A DNA stretch of 64,000 nucleotides from Takakia lepidozioides (GCA_030704615.1 CM060731.1:86098756-86162755); one strand, 5' to 3'; shown: positions 22,791-35,100, counted from the first letter of the stretch. Notes: generated by a model from the letters alone, not told the origin. A program made the numbers and translations.

Positions 22791-23290
22791 CCTGCTGAGC
22801 TGCACCGTGGTGGTTCTCACAGACCAATCCGACATGACCTGACTACGGACACAAGCAACACACAGAAGAGGTCATTTTGGGTTGATGGTTGGTCAAATCC
22901 TCCATATGATTGCAGGATATGCACCGCAAGGGTGCGGGATGGAGGCTCTGGAGACCTATGAGCAAATGATGTATGAAGAGGTCCTTTTGGGTTGATGGTT
23001 GGTCAATCCTCCATGGGTCATGCTACAAGGTCAAGGACAATGTGGTGAGGGCACCTTCTTCTTCGACCTATTTCAGCCTATTTTGCCCTCCGACAATCTC
23101 TGCCTACTGAGCTGCACCGTGGTGGTTCTCACAGACCAATCTGACTACAGACACAAGCAGCACACAGAAGAGGTCATTTCAGGTTGATGGTTGGTCAAAT
23201 CCTCCATGGATCATGCCACAAGGTCAAAGACAATATGGTGAGGGCACCTTCTTCTTCGACCTATTTCAGCCTGTTTTACCCTCTCATCAA
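22753..23290 (+). repeat. Repeats of about 190 bp between PPR fragments
   Basis: A unit of GGTTGATGGTTGGTCAAATC, CATGCYACAAGGTCAAGGACA, CTTCTTCGACCTATTTCAGCC, CTGAGCTGCACCGTGGTGG and ACACAAGCARCACACAGAAG is repeated. Starts lie near 22870, 22981 and 23178; the middle unit is the most complete (22981-23177). A partial copy lies at 22140-22210 and another at 32517-32600. A small PPR scrap (GCGGGATGGAGGCTCTGG, 22911-22975) is embedded in the first. Confidence 0.75.
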
Positions 23291-23439
23291 ATTTGGCCTT
23301 GAGATGCATATTGAATTCTATAAGTTAGCTCGTTGGGTGGATCTGTGGCGGTTTGGAATGACTTTGACAAGTAACTGTCGATGTGGCAGCAGGAAAGTAT
23401 CCAGAAACAGATAACTGAGATGACGAGAAGCTTTGAATG

Positions 23440-24240
23440 AACAAAAGTAGGGTTGGGGTGCTTGTTGGAACAATTCTAGGCTGTCATTGTCAGCAGCTAG
23501 CAACAAGGCAAGGATGTATGCATGATTTTGTGCAGAGGCATGGATAGCTGAAGAGCAGGGATAGAGGGTGGGTCCAGATTCATCCAAGAGGGCCGGATTT
23601 CAAGCTCTAGCCTGTGATTACCTGTGGAAGGATAGGTACAAGAAACAGATGGTCAACTGGAAGCCGCAGTAGCAACGACACAATTGATAAAATCAGGCAC
23701 TGCTAATGAAGGCACCTTCTTCAACACATTTCACCCTGTTTTTTCCTCTTAACAAAATCGGCCCTAAATTTTCATGTTGAATTCTGCAAGTTAGCTGGTT
23801 GAGTGAACCTTTGATAGTTTGGAGTGACTGACATGATATTGCCAATGTGACAACAAGAAAGTATCCAGAAATAGGTGACAGAGACTAGGAGAAGCTGTGG
23901 AATGAATACTTTTCTGACCCCAATTAATGGTGGGACAATCGAGGCAAAAAAGTGAATGCATGTTGGATTACAGAGAGTAGCAGATGCAATTGAGCATAAG
24001 AACTAATGTGACAAGTAGGGGGGTGTTTGCTGGAACAATTCTAGGCTGTCATTGTCAGCTGCTAGCAGCAATGCAAGGATGTATGCATGATTTGTGCATG
24101 GATAGTTGAAGGAGCAGGGATAGAGTGTGGGTCCAGATTCATCCAAGAGGGCCGGACTTCAAGCTCCAAATTACGTATGTTTCCATGTGGATCAATAGCT
24201 ACAAGAAACCTGCATGGGTAGATGGTCAACTAAAGGCAGC
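23440..24240 (+). repeat. PPR 5' module, one full unit of about 560 bp plus partial
   Basis: GGCTGTCATTGTCAGC occurs at about 23480 and again at 24040, with the full unit between. The unit includes GCATGGATAGCTGAAGGAGC, AAGAGGGCCGGATTTCAAGC, TTGATAAAATCAGGCACTGC, TTCAACACATTTCACCCTG, TGACATGATACTGCCAATG and GAGGAGAAGCTGTGGAATG. Copies or parts recur at 22226, 27480, 31445, 31800, 32040 and 56386. The second, partial unit runs directly into PPR coding at 24125, suggesting that the module is the leader of the ancestral PPR gene. Confidence 0.75.
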
Positions 24241-26560
24241 AGCTGCAACGGCACAGTTGATAAAATCATGCACCTCAACCATGATCACAGCTTCTGAAAG
24301 AGGATCACGAGAGGGAGTCCACAATGCCTCTTCAGGCACTTCTGGGCATATGAAGATGCTTTGTGTAGTAGGCAGACTGACAGTGGCTCTTTAGACTTTA
24401 AAACCAAGGAGGCATTTTAGCAAATTTAGATAATGTCTGTCTCTTGCTTAAGTACATCAAGATGGAAGGTCTGGAAGCTGGAAAGCAGGTGCACACTCAC
24501 ATTATCCAAATTGGATTCACGTCAAATGTTTTTCTACTCAACACCCTTGTCGACATGTATGTTAAGTGCGGGATGCTCACCAAGTGTTCAACAGAATGCC
24601 TCAACGATCTTTGATCACGTGGAATATAATGTTGGCGGGGTTTACCAACCATGGGTGTGGTAGGAATGCTTTGGAGACCTATGAGAAAATGTTGCACAAA
24701 GGGGTGGGCCTGGGAGCTCTGGAAAAGGGGAAAGAGGTCCATGGTGACATCGTCAAAACTGGAGTTGTACCAGATGTCATTCTGAACACTGCCCTGGTGG
24801 ACATGTATGCCAAATGTAGGTGCATTGAGGATGCCAAGGGAGTTTTCAACAATATGCAGGCTGAGCGAGATGTAGTGTCGTGGAACGTGATGCTTGCAGG
24901 GTATGCATAGCAGGGACGTGGGGTGGAGGCTTTGGAGGTCTATGATCAAATGATGGGGGAAGGGGTGAAGCCCAACCACATCACGTTTGTGTGCGTTTGC
25001 AATGCGTGTGCAAGCATGGGAGCTCTGAAAAATGGCAAAGAGGCCCATGGCAACATCGTCAGAGCTGGAATTGTACTCGATGTCATTCTGAACAATGCCC
25101 TCGTGGACATGTATGCCAAATGTGGGAGCATCGAGGATGCAAGGCAGTGTTCAACAATATGGCTGAATGAAATGTGGTGTCATGGAACGCGATGCTTGCA
25201 GGGCATGCACAGCAGGGGCGCGGGATGGAGGCTTTGGAGACCTGTGAGCAGATGATGGTGGAAGGGGTGAAGCCCGACCACACCAAATCTGTGCGTTTGC
25301 AAGCCTGGCAGCCCTGGAAAATGGCAAAGAGGTGCATGGTTGTATCGCAAAAGCCGGAATTGTACCAGATGTGATTCTGAACGATATCCTTGTGGGCATG
25401 TATGCAAAATGTGGGTGCATTGAGGATGCGGAGGGAGTGTTTGACAGTATGGCTGAACGAGATTTGGTGTCGTGGAGTGCGATGATTGCAGGGTATGCAC
25501 AACAAGGACGCGGGATGGAGGCTTTGGAGACCTATGAGCAAATGATGGGGGAAGGGGTGAAGCCCGACCACATCACATTTGTTTCCGTTTGCAATGCCTG
25601 TGCAAGCCTGGCAGCCCTGGAAAAGGGGAAAGAGGTCCATGGTGATATCGTCAAAGCTGGAATTGTACACTGCCCTAGTGGACATGTATGCCAAATGTGG
25701 GTGCATTGAGGATGTGAGGGGAGTGTTTGACAATATGGCTGAACGAAATGTGGTGTCGTGGAACGCGATGTTCGCAGGATATGCCCAGCATGGTGTCATA
25801 GGGAGGTCCTGCAACTATTTGAGGGAATGTAAAAGAATGGCTTGAAGTCGGACAATATCACCTTTATATGTGTTCTCTCTGCATGCAGCCACTCTGGCCT
25901 ACTGAATGAAGGAAATCAAGATCATGGTGTCACTTCGACAGTAAAGCACTTTGGCTGTATGGTGGACCTTCTTGGACATGTGGGACAACTGGATGAGGTA
26001 GTGGATCTGATTAATAAGATGCCAATCAATCGGCCAGACGTTGTGGTATGGAAGGCCTTGCTTCGTGCCTGCAGAATCCATGACAATGTGGAGATGGCTG
26101 AACGTGCGGCAACATCTATCCTCAAATGGGATGAACACTAGGATGTCGCGACTTATGTGTTGCTATCAAACATCTATGTTGCAGTTGGTAGGTGGGATAA
26201 TACTGCAAAGGTGAGAATAATGATGAAGGTTAGAGGGGTTAGAAAGGAGCCAGGTTGCTGCTGCATTGAGGTTGGCAACATGGTGCACACCTTCATCGTA
26301 GATGACATCCCAGAATTAAGGAAATCCATGCTGAGCTGAGTCTGGGCAGATTAAAGGAGGCGGGGTATGTGCCTGACACGCGCTTTGTATTGCATGATGT
26401 GGGGGAGGAGGAAAAGGAATTTTCTGTTTGCCACCACAGTGAGAAGCTGGCCATTGGTTTTGTGTCTGGAGACGAAGGTAGTGGATCTGCCAACATCCAG
26501 TCCAACAGGTGAAGTCCTGGCAGAACGGGAAGAGGAGATTTCAAATACCTGAATATTAGG
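24125..26560 (+). pseudogene. PLS/DYW-type PPR gene, broken, copy 2
   Basis: PLS-class PPR proteins bind organelle RNA base by base, and those ending in a DYW domain carry out C-to-U editing. Readable here: an N-terminal segment (MWINSYKKPAWVDGQLKAAA, 24182), KAGAHSHYP-type frame-shifted motifs near 24480, and then successive P-L-S triplets with the signature EGVKPNHITFVCVCNACASM, GKEAHGNIVRAGIVLDVILN, VDMYAKCGSIEDA and [18 protein letters not shown]. Repeat-unit starts lie near 24680, 24943, 25247 and 25538. An E-type region follows at 25860-26340 (HFGCMVDLLGHVGQLDEVVD, VVWKALLRACRIHDNVEMAE, VGRWDNTAKVRIMMKVRGVR). The DYW part starts ([24 protein letters not shown] at about 26440) but breaks off at 26530 before the CxxCH. 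At least six frame changes or stops make it non-functional. Confidence 0.88.
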
Positions 26561-26589
26561 CAAGAGGAACTGACCCTGCTAAGATGAAG

Positions 26590-27475
26590 TTGACTTGGAA
26601 GTTGACTTGGAAGCTGACGAGTCCAAGGCCATGTTGGAAGAGTGCAGAATGTCCGAACAAATGGAGGCTTTGGAGACCTATGAGCAATTGATTTGCGACA
26701 GGGTGAAGCCCAACCACATCACGTTTGTCTACGTTTGCAGTGCGTTTGCAAGCTTGGCAGCCCTGGAAAAGGGTGAAGAGGTGCATGGCGACATCGTCAG
26801 AGCTGGAATTGTACCAGATGTGATCCTGAACACTGCCCTGGTGGACATGTATGCCAAATGTGGGTGCATGGAGGATGCAAAGGGAGTGTTCGACAATATG
26901 GCTGAATGAGATGTGGTGTCGTGGAATGCAATGATCGCAGGATATGCACAACATGGTTGTCATAGGGAGGTCCTGCAACTATTTGAAGGAATGAAAAAGA
27001 ACGGCTTGAAGCAATATGTGTTCTCTCTGCATGCAGCCACACTGGCCTTCTGAATGAAAGAAGACGCTACTTCGATTCCCTGATTCAAGATCATGGTGTC
27101 ACTCCGACAGTATAGCACCTTGGCTGCGTGGTGGACCTTCTTGGACGTGCGGGACAACTGGATGAGGCAGTGGACCTGAACGTGCGGCAACATCTATCCT
27201 CAAGTGGAATGAACAGGATGCCGCGACTTATGTTGCTATCAAACATCTATGTTGTAGCTGGCAGGTGGGTTGATACTGTAAAGGTGAGAAGAATGATGAA
27301 GGTCAGAGGGGTTGAAAAGGAGCCAGGTCGCTGCTCATTGAGGTTTGCAATAGGGTGCACACCTTCGTTGTAGATTACAAGTTGCATCCCAGAATTAAGG
27401 AAATCCATGCTGAGCTGAGAAGATTGTCTGGGAAGATGAAGGTGATTTGCCAGGAGCTGTTTTCCAGATTACCTA
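26590..27475 (+). pseudogene. PPR gene fragment, copy 3 (one triplet plus E region)
   Basis: 26660-26909 encodes one clean triplet (YEQLICDRVKPNHITFVYVC, GIVPDVILNTALVDMYAKCG, MEDAKGVFDNMAE) and ends at a TGA where other copies read ERDVV. The E region follows in pieces: MVDLLGRAGQLDEAVDL (27128), VAGRWVDTVKVRRMMKVRGV and [20 protein letters not shown] (27355). From 27128 to 27190 two stretches of the E domain are fused by an internal deletion (AVDL joined to NVRQHLSSSGMN, out of frame). Confidence 0.85.
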
Positions 27476-27830
27476 TGATTACCTACAAGAAACCTGCATG
27501 GGTAGATGGTCAAGTGGAAGCCGCTACAGCAGCGGCACAATTGATAAAATCAAGCGTTGCTAATGAAGGCACCTTCTTCAACACATTTCATGTTTTTCCC
27601 TCTTATCAGAATCAGCCCTAAATATCCATATTGAATTCTGCAAGTTAGCTGGTTGAGTGAATCTTTGATAGTTTGGAGTGACTTTGACATGATACTCCCA
27701 ACTGACAACAGGAAAGTATCCTAAAAGAGGTAATAGAGATGAGGAGAAGCTGTGGAATGAATACTTTTCTGACCCCAGTCAATGGTGGGACAACCGAGGC
27801 AAAAAAGTGAATGTCTGTCAGATTACCTGT
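27476..27830 (+). repeat. PPR 5' module, partial copy
   Basis: ACCTACAAGAAACCTGCATG, TTGATAAAATCAAGCGTTGC, TTCAACACATTTCATG, GTTAGCTGGTTGAGTGAATC and GAGGAGAAGCTGTGGAATG match the module at 23440-24240 in the same order. Here it lies between the end of PPR copy 3 and the start of copy 4. Confidence 0.75.
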
Positions 27831-30241
27831 CATTCTGAACACTATGGCTGAACGAGATGTGGTGTCGTGGATTGTGATGCTTGCGGGTATGCACAGCAGG
27901 GGTGTGGGATGGAGGCTTTGGAGACCTATGAGCAAATGATGGGGGAAGGGGTGAAACCGCCCACATAACATTTGTGTGCGTTTGCAGTGTGTCTAGCAGC
28001 CCTAGCAAAGAGATCCATGGTGACATCATCAATTGTACCAGATGTCATCCTGAACACTGCTCTGGTGGACATGTATGCCAAATGTGGGAGCATTGAGGAT
28101 GCTAAGGGAGTGTTCAACCTATGGCTGAACGAGATGTGGTGTCGTGGAACGCGATGCTTGCAGGGTGTGCACAGCAAGGGCGCGGGATGGGGCTTTGGAG
28201 ACCTATCAGCAAATGATGGGGGAAGGGGTGAAGCTCGACCACATCATGTTTGTGTGCATTTGCAGTGCGTGTGCAAGCCTGATAGCCTGGAAAAGTGCAC
28301 AGAGGTCCATGGTTGCATCGTCAAATCTGGAATTGTACCCGGTGTCATGCTGAACATTACCCTGGTGGACATGTATGTCAAATGTGGGTGCATTAAGGAT
28401 GCCAAGGGAGTGTTTGACAGTATGGTTGAACGAGATGTGGTGTTGTGGAGTGCGATGATTGCATGATATGCACAGCAAGGGTGCGGGATGGAGGCTTTGC
28501 AGACCTATAAGCAAATGATGTGCAAAGAGGTGAAACCCAACCACATCACATTTGTTTGTGTTTGCAGTGTGTGTGCAAGCCTGGCAGCTCTGGAAAAGGG
28601 GAAAGAGGTCCATGGTGACATCGCCAAAGCTGGAATTGTACCAGATGTCATCCTGAACACTGCCCTGGTGGACATGTATGCCAAATGTGGGTGCATTAAG
28701 GATGTGAAGGGAGTTTTCAAGACTATGGCTGAACGAGATGTGGTGTGATGGAACTCAATGCTTGCAGGGTATGCACAGCAGGGGCGTGGGATGGAGGCCT
28801 TGGAATGATGTGCGAAGGGGTGAAGCCCGACCACATCGCGTTTGTGTGCATTTGCACTGCGTGTGCAAGCCTGGCAGCCCTGGAAAAGGGCAAAGAGGTG
28901 CATGGTTGCATCGCCAAAGCTGGAATTGTACCAGATGTGATTCTGAACAATACCCTCGTAGACATGTATGCCAATTGTGGGAGCATTGAGGATGTGGAGG
29001 GAGTGTTCAACAATATGGCTGAATGAGATTTGGTGTCATGGAACGCCATGCTTGCAGGATATGCACAACAGGAGCACGGGATGGAGGCCTGGGGGAAGGG
29101 GTGAAGCCCGACCACATCATGTTTGTGTGCGTTTGCAAGCCTGGCAAAGCATGGCGTTCCAGCAAAGAGGTGCGCCATGGTGACATCATCAAAGTTGGAA
29201 CTGTACCAAATGTCATTCTAGACGCTACCCTGGTGGACATGTATGTGAAATGTGGGTGCAGTGAGGATGCAAAGTGAGTATTTGACAATATGGCTGAATG
29301 AAATGTGGTGTCGTGGAATGCGATGATCGCAGGATATGCCCAGCATGGTTGTCATAGGGAGGTCCTGCAACTATTTGAAGGAATGCAAAAGAAAGGCTCG
29401 AAGCTGGACAATATCACCTTTATATGTGTTCTCTATGCATGCAGCCACACTGGCCTACTGAAATCCAGATGTTGTGGTGTGGAAGGCTTTGCTTGGTGCC
29501 TGCAGAATCCATGGCAATGTGGGGATGGCTGAACGTGCGGCAACATCTATCCTCTAGTGGGATGAACAGGATGGCGCGACTTATGTGTTGCTATCAAACA
29601 TCTATGCTGTAGCTGGCAAGTGGGATGATACTGCAAAGGTGAGAAGAATGATCAAGGTCAGAGGGGTTAGAAAGGAGCCAGGAGCCATGTCGCTGCTGCA
29701 TTGAGGTTGGCAATAGGGTGCACACCTTCATTGTAGATGACAAGTTGCATCCCAGAAACATCTATGTCGCAGCTGGCAGGTGGGATGATATTGCAAAGGT
29801 GAGAAGAATGATCAAGGTCAGAGGGGTTAGAAAGGAGCCAGGAGCCAGGTCGCTACTGCATTGAGGTTGGCAACAGGGTGCATACCTTCATTGTAGATGA
29901 CAAGTTGCATCCCAGAATTAAGGAAATCCATGCTGAGCTGAGAAGATTGTCTGGGTAGATGAAGGAGGCGGGGTATGTGCCTGACACGCGCTTTGTATTG
30001 CGAAATGGGGGAGGAGGAAAATGAGTTTTCTCTTTGCCACCATAGTGAGAAGCTGGCCAATGGTTTTGGGCTGATCAGCACGACCCCTAGGACGCCTCTC
30101 CGTCTCATCAAGAATCTTCGAGTGTGTGGTGACTGCCACACCTCCACCAAATTCACCTCAAAGATTGTTGGCCGAGCAATTTTTGTATGGGACGCTAACC
30201 GCTTTCACCACTTTGAAGATGGAATTTGTTTTGGAGTGTGA
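27831..30241 (+). pseudogene. PLS/DYW-type PPR gene, broken, copy 4 with DYW end
   Basis: PPR triplets repeat with starts near 27928, 28207, 28508 and 28800. A typical unit is KEVKPNHITFVCVCSVCASL, GKEVHGDIAKAGIVPDVILN, VDMYAKCGCIKDVKGVF and MAERDVV. The E-type region appears twice in part (29500-29730 and 29757-29900), separated by a duplication of the CAAAGGTGAGAAGAATGATC segment. The DYW domain at 29930-30240 keeps the deaminase HxE motif ([14 protein letters not shown]) and the second zinc motif (LRVCGDCHTSTKF). It ends FEDGICFGV followed by TGA, so the terminal tripeptide (D-Y-W or a variant such as DDW) is lost. A TAG interrupts [12 protein letters not shown] at about 29957 and a frameshift follows it. 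Confidence 0.88.
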
Positions 30242-30515
30242 TGATTGCAAGATATACTCAGCATGGGTTTAGTAAGGAAGCTTTTGAGTCTATGAGCAAA
30301 TGCTACAGGCAGGGGTGACCCCTGATTTGGTTACCTTCATTTGCATTCTCAATGCATGTGCCCTGGAAAAGGGCAAAAGGGTTCATGCTGACATTATCAA
30401 AACTGGAACTGGGTCATATATTAATTTGGAGAATACCTTAGTGAACATGTATGCTAAATGTGGGAGCCTGAAGGATGCATGCCAAGTGCTGAGGAGACTA
30501 AGAGAGGCCTAAGGA
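30242..30515 (+). pseudogene. PPR fragment, diverged
   Basis: Encodes YEQMLQAGVTPDLVTFICILNAC-type sequence in pieces, ALEKGKRVHADIIKTGTG and NTLVNMYAKCGSLKDACQV. It differs more from the tandem units than these differ from each other, so it comes from another PPR gene or an older copy. It joins directly to the stop of copy 4. Confidence 0.8.
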
Positions 30516-30827
30516 GGGCTTGGGTTTCTCGATTTTTCTGGATGTTTTTTTTTCTTTCCTTATTTCGGGAGGGCGATCAGTGCAGCTACATGGGGTGGTT
30601 ATTTGATGTGATGTCTGATGCTTGGGGAGGGACGAACAGAGGGAGGGGAAGGGGGGAAGGGGGGAAGGGGGGGGGGGGGGGTGTCTGCATAGGGCAAAAA
30701 AGGGGGGGTTCAAATCCCCCTCACTTCTTGGGCATAGATAGGGGTATGCCTATGTTATACTTTTGCATTGTTCCTCATGTTTTCTGCATATTATATATTT
30801 CCAATTATCAAAAGAATCACTGTATGC
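30516..30827. other. No gene; G-run and a B-box-like motif
   Basis: Contains a GGGGAAGGGG-rich run with about 14 consecutive G (30640-30690). GGGGGGTTCAAATCCCCC near 30705-30722 resembles a T-arm/B box. No A box or cloverleaf was found, so no tRNA or SINE is called. Confidence 0.45.
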
Positions 30828-31050
30828 GTGGGGGTGACCCGCCCCTTTTTGTGCCAATTGAACACAGTTCTCAGAATTCGTCTCTAGTAGTGTGGAGCAA
30901 CGCGAAGCCCTAGTTCTAGTGACGATCGAAGGTCGGAAGCTAGTTTAGCGTAGAGCAGGAATAGGGTGCCATAGTGCCATGTCATCGTAGACACGTCATC
31001 GTCGCCACGTTTCGTCGTCGTCAATTTTCGTCAAACCTGCTTGGCCTGCC
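30828..31050 (+). repeat. PPR-flanking module R, copy 2 (3' half)
   Basis: TGACCCGCCCCTTTTTGTG, TTCTCAGAATTCGTCTCTAG, GCAACGCGAAGCCCTAGT and GTAGAGCAGGAATAGGGTGCC match 21800-22000. It continues directly into PPR-like coding at 31060, as a leader would. Confidence 0.75.
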
Positions 31051-31263
31051 CGAAAACCCAGAATCTTTCTTGACCCGAAGCTTTCTTGAATGGCCTAAAG
31101 GGGCGTTGCGCATTGTGAACCAAGGAGGCGATTCGGCACACCAAGGGCTCACCCCAAACAAGAGGGTATTTTTCTGCGTTCTTCGTGCGTGTGAGAGCCT
31201 CCAAGCTCTTGAAAAGGGCACATAGGTACATGCTAACATCATCAAAGCTAGAATTGGGTGAGA
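31051..31263 (+). pseudogene. PPR fragment following module R
   Basis: NQGGDSAHQGLTPNKRVFFC, LRACESLQALEKGT and, after a stop, VHANIIKARIG-type coding. Like 30242-30515 it is of a diverged PPR type. The N-terminal residues preceding it (FSSNLLGLPENPESFLTRSF) may be a relic of an organelle-targeting region, but this is speculative. Confidence 0.65.
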
Positions 31264-31940
31264 TATCATTCTGGAGATAGCCCGTATGCTAAATGTAGAA
31301 GCGCGCAAAGTGTTTGACAATGTAACTCAACAAGATGTGGTCTCTTGGAACGCCATGATGATCACGGGATATGCTCAGCATGGGTATGGTAGGGGGCTGT
31401 GGAGATCTATGAGCAAATGATATTGGAAGGGGTGATACCCGACAGGGTCACGTTTACTCTGCTAATGAAGGCACATTCTTCAACACATTTCACCCTGTTT
31501 GGAGTGAGTTTGACATGATACTGCCAATGTGACAACAGGGAAGTATGCAGAAACAGGTAACAGAGACGAGGAGAAGCTGTGGAATGAATACTTTTCTGAC
31601 CTATCATTCTGGAGACAGCCCGTATGCTAAATGTAGAAGCGCGCAAAGTGTTTGACAGTGTAACTCAACAAGATGTGGTCTCTTGGAAGCCATGATCACG
31701 GGATATGCTCAACATGGGTATGGTAGGGAGGCTCTGGAGATCTATGAGAAAATGATACTGGAAGGGGTGATACCCGAAAGGGTCACGTTTACTCTGCTAA
31801 TGAAGGCAACTTCTTCAACACATTTCACCCTGTTTGGAGTGAGTTTGACATGATACTGCCAATGTGACAATAGGGAAGTATGCAGAAACAAGTAACAGAG
31901 ACGAGGAGAAGCTGTGGAATGAATACTTTTCTGACCCCAG
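31264..31940 (+). repeat. Tandem duplication of about 342 bp, PPR plus 5' module
   Basis: Unit 1 starts ATCATTCTGGAGATAGCCCG at 31264 and unit 2 ATCATTCTGGAGACAGCCCG at 31607. Each carries a short PPR piece ([24 protein letters not shown] in unit 1), then CACGTTTACTCTGCTAATGA joined to the module text TTCAACACATTTCACCCTG through GCTGTGGAATGAATACTTTT. The join between PPR coding and module is the same in both units, so it existed before the duplication. Confidence 0.8.
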
Positions 31941-32150
31941 TCAATGGTGGGACAATCGAGGCAAGAAGGTGAATGCCTGTTGGATTACAGAGAGTAGCAG
32001 ATGCAATTGAGCATAAGAACTAGTGTGATAAGTTGAGTTGGGTGTTTCCTAGAACAAATCTAGGCTGTCATTGTCAGCTGATAGTAGCAAGGCAAGGATG
32101 TATGTATGATTTGTGCAGAGACATGGATAGCTGAAGGAGCAGGGATAATG
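31941..32150 (+). repeat. PPR 5' module, partial copy
   Basis: GTGGGACAATCGAGGC, GAATGCCTGTTGGATTACAG, CTAGGCTGTCATTGTCAGC and GACATGGATAGCTGAAGGAG match 23930-24120. It leads into the N-terminus of PPR copy 5 in the same arrangement as at 24125. Confidence 0.75.
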
Positions 32151-35100
32151 TGTGGGTGGACAGATTCATCCAAGAGGGCCGGACTTCAAGCTCCAGATGA
32201 CCTATGATTCCATGTGGATCAATAGCTACAATAAACCTGCATGGGTAGATGGTCAACTAAAGGCAGCAGCTACAGCGGCACAGTTGATAGAATCAGGCAC
32301 CTCAACCATGACCACAGCTTCTGAAAGAGGATCAAGAGAGGGAGTCCACAATGCCTCTTCTGGCACTTCTGGGCATGTTTGTGCGGAAGGCAGACTGACA
32401 GGCACTGCTAGTCCAGGCATTCTTCAACACATTTCAACCTATTTTTCCCTCTTATCAGAGTAGCAGATGCAATTGAGCATAGAAACTAGTGTGATAAGTT
32501 GAGTTGGGTGTTTCATGGTCGGTCAAATCCTCCATGGGTCATGACACAAGGTCAAGGACAATGTGGTGAGGCACATTCTTCTTCGACCTATTTCACCTTG
32601 TTTTTCCATCTCATCAAGCACCTCAACCATGACCACAGCTTGTGGAAGAGGATCAAGAGAGGGAGTCCACAATGCCTCTTCTGGCACTTCTAGGTATGTG
32701 AAGATGCTTTGTGAGGCAGACAGACTGAAAGATGAGACTTTAAACCAAGGAGGCATTTCAGCAGATTCAGATACGTATGTTTGTCTCTTACATAAGTGCA
32801 TCAAGATGAAAGGCCTTGAAGCTGGAAAGGAGGTGCACACTCACATTATCCAAAGTGGATTTAGCCAAATGTTTTTCTACTCAACACCCTTGTCAACATG
32901 TATGTTAAGTGCGGGAGCATCATGGATACTCACCAAGTGTTCAACAAAATGCCTCAACCATCTTTGATCACGTGGAATGTAATGTTGGCAGGATTTACCA
33001 AGCATGGGTGTGGTACGACTTTGGAGACCTATGAGCAAATGATGCATGAAGGGGTGAAGCCCAACCACATCACGTTCATTTGCGTTTGCAATGCGTGTGC
33101 AAGCCTGGGAGCCCTGGAAAAGGGGAAAGAGGTCCATGATGAGATCGTCAAAGCTGCAATTGTACCAGATGTCATTCTGAACACTGCCCTGGTGGACATG
33201 TATGCCAAATGTGGGTGCATTAAGGATGTAAAGGCAGTTTTCAACAATATGCAGGCTGAACAAGGTGTGGTGTCATGGAGCGCGATGCTTGCAGAGTATA
33301 CATAGCAGGGAGGCTTTGGAGACCTATGAGCAAATGATGGGGGAAGGGGTGAAGCCCAACCACATCACGTTCCTTTGCGTTTGCAATGCATGTGCAAGCC
33401 TGGGAGCCCTGGAAAAGGGCGAGGTCCATGATGACATCGTCAAAGCTGGAATTTTACCAGATGTCATTCTGAACATTGCCCTGGTGGACATGTATGCCAA
33501 ATGTGGGTGCATTAAGGATGCAAAGGCAGTTTTGAAAGTTCAACAATATGCAGGCTGAACGAGATGTGGTGTCGTGGAGCGCGATGCTTGCAGGGTATGC
33601 ACAACAGGGACGTGGGGTGGAGGCTTTGGAGACCTATGAGCAAATGATGGGGGAAGGGGTGAAGCCCAACCACATCACGTTTGTGTGCGTTTGCAATGCA
33701 TGCGCAAGGCTGGCAGCTCTGAAAAAGGGCAAAGAGGCCCATGGCGACATTGTCAGGGCTGGAATTGTACCCGATGTCATTCTGAACAATGCCCTCATGG
33801 ACATGTATGCCAAGTGTGGGAGCATTGAGGATGCGAAGGCAGTGTTCAACAATATGGCTGAATAAAATGTGGTGTCATGGACCGCGATGCTTGCAGGGTA
33901 TGCACAGCTGGAGCACGGGACGGAGGCTTTGGAGACGTATGAGCAAATGATGGTGGAAGGGGTGAAGCCCGACCACATCACATCTTTGGGTTTGCAAGCC
34001 TGGCAGCCCTGGAAAAGGGCAAAGAGGTGCAAGGTGACATCGTCAAAGCTGGAATTGTACCAGATGTCATTGTGAACACTACCCTGGTGGACATGTATGC
34101 CAAACGTGGGTGCATTAAGGATGCAAAGGGAGTTTTCAACACTATGACTGAACGAGATGTGGTGTCATTGAAGACGATGCTTGCAGGGTATCCACAGCAG
34201 GGACGTGGTATGGGGGCTTTGGAGACCTATGATCAGATGATGGGGCAAGGGGTGAAGCCCAACCACATCACATTTCTATGCATTAGCAATGTGTGTGCAA
34301 GCCTGGCAGCTCTGGAAAAGGGCAAAGAGGTCCATGGCGACATGGTCAGAGCTGCAGTTGTACCAAATGTCATTCTAAACAATACCCTCGTGGACATGTA
34401 TGAATGGAGTGTTCGACAGTATGGCTGAACGAGATGTGGTGTCATGGAGTGCGATGATTGCAGGATATGCACAACAAGGGCGCGGGATGGAGGCTTTGGA
34501 GACCTATGAGCAAATGATGTGCGAAGGGGGTGAAGCCCAACTACATGACGTTTGTTTGCATTTGCAATGCGTGTGCAAGCCTGGCAGCCCTGGAAAAGTG
34601 CAAAGAGGTCCATGGTGACATTATCAAATCTGGAATTGTACCCGATGTCATTCTGAACACTGCCATGGTGGACATGTAAATGTGGGTGCATCGAGGATGC
34701 AAATGGAGTGTTTGACAGTACTGCTGAACGTGATGTGGTGTCGTGGAGTGTGATGATTGCAAGATATGCACAGCAAGGGTGCGGGATGGAGGCTTTGGAG
34801 AACAAATGAGCAAATGATGTGCGGAGGGGTGAAAACCAACCACATCACATTTGTTTGTGTTTGCAATGCGTGTGCAAGCCTGGGAGCTCTGGAAAAGGGG
34901 AAAGAGGTCCATGGTGACATCGTCAAAGCTGGAATTGTACCTGATGTCATCCTGAACACTGCCCTGGTGGACATGTATGCCACATGTGGGTGCATTAAGG
35001 ATGCAATGGGAGTTAATTTCAACACCATGGCTGAACGAGATGTGGTGTCGGAACGCGATGCTTGCAGGGGTATGCACAGCAGGGGCGTGGGATGGAGGCT

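Noticed and set aside
24497-25814. Long minus-strand ORFs (up to 243 codons) across the PPR field
   Set aside because: They are antisense shadows of the PPR triplets; the same antisense words recur at the repeat period and the plus strand carries the true PPR signatures.
30700-30725. tRNA gene or SINE at GGTTCAAATCC
   Set aside because: Only a B-box-like arm inside a G/C run; no A box at the right distance and no second copy.
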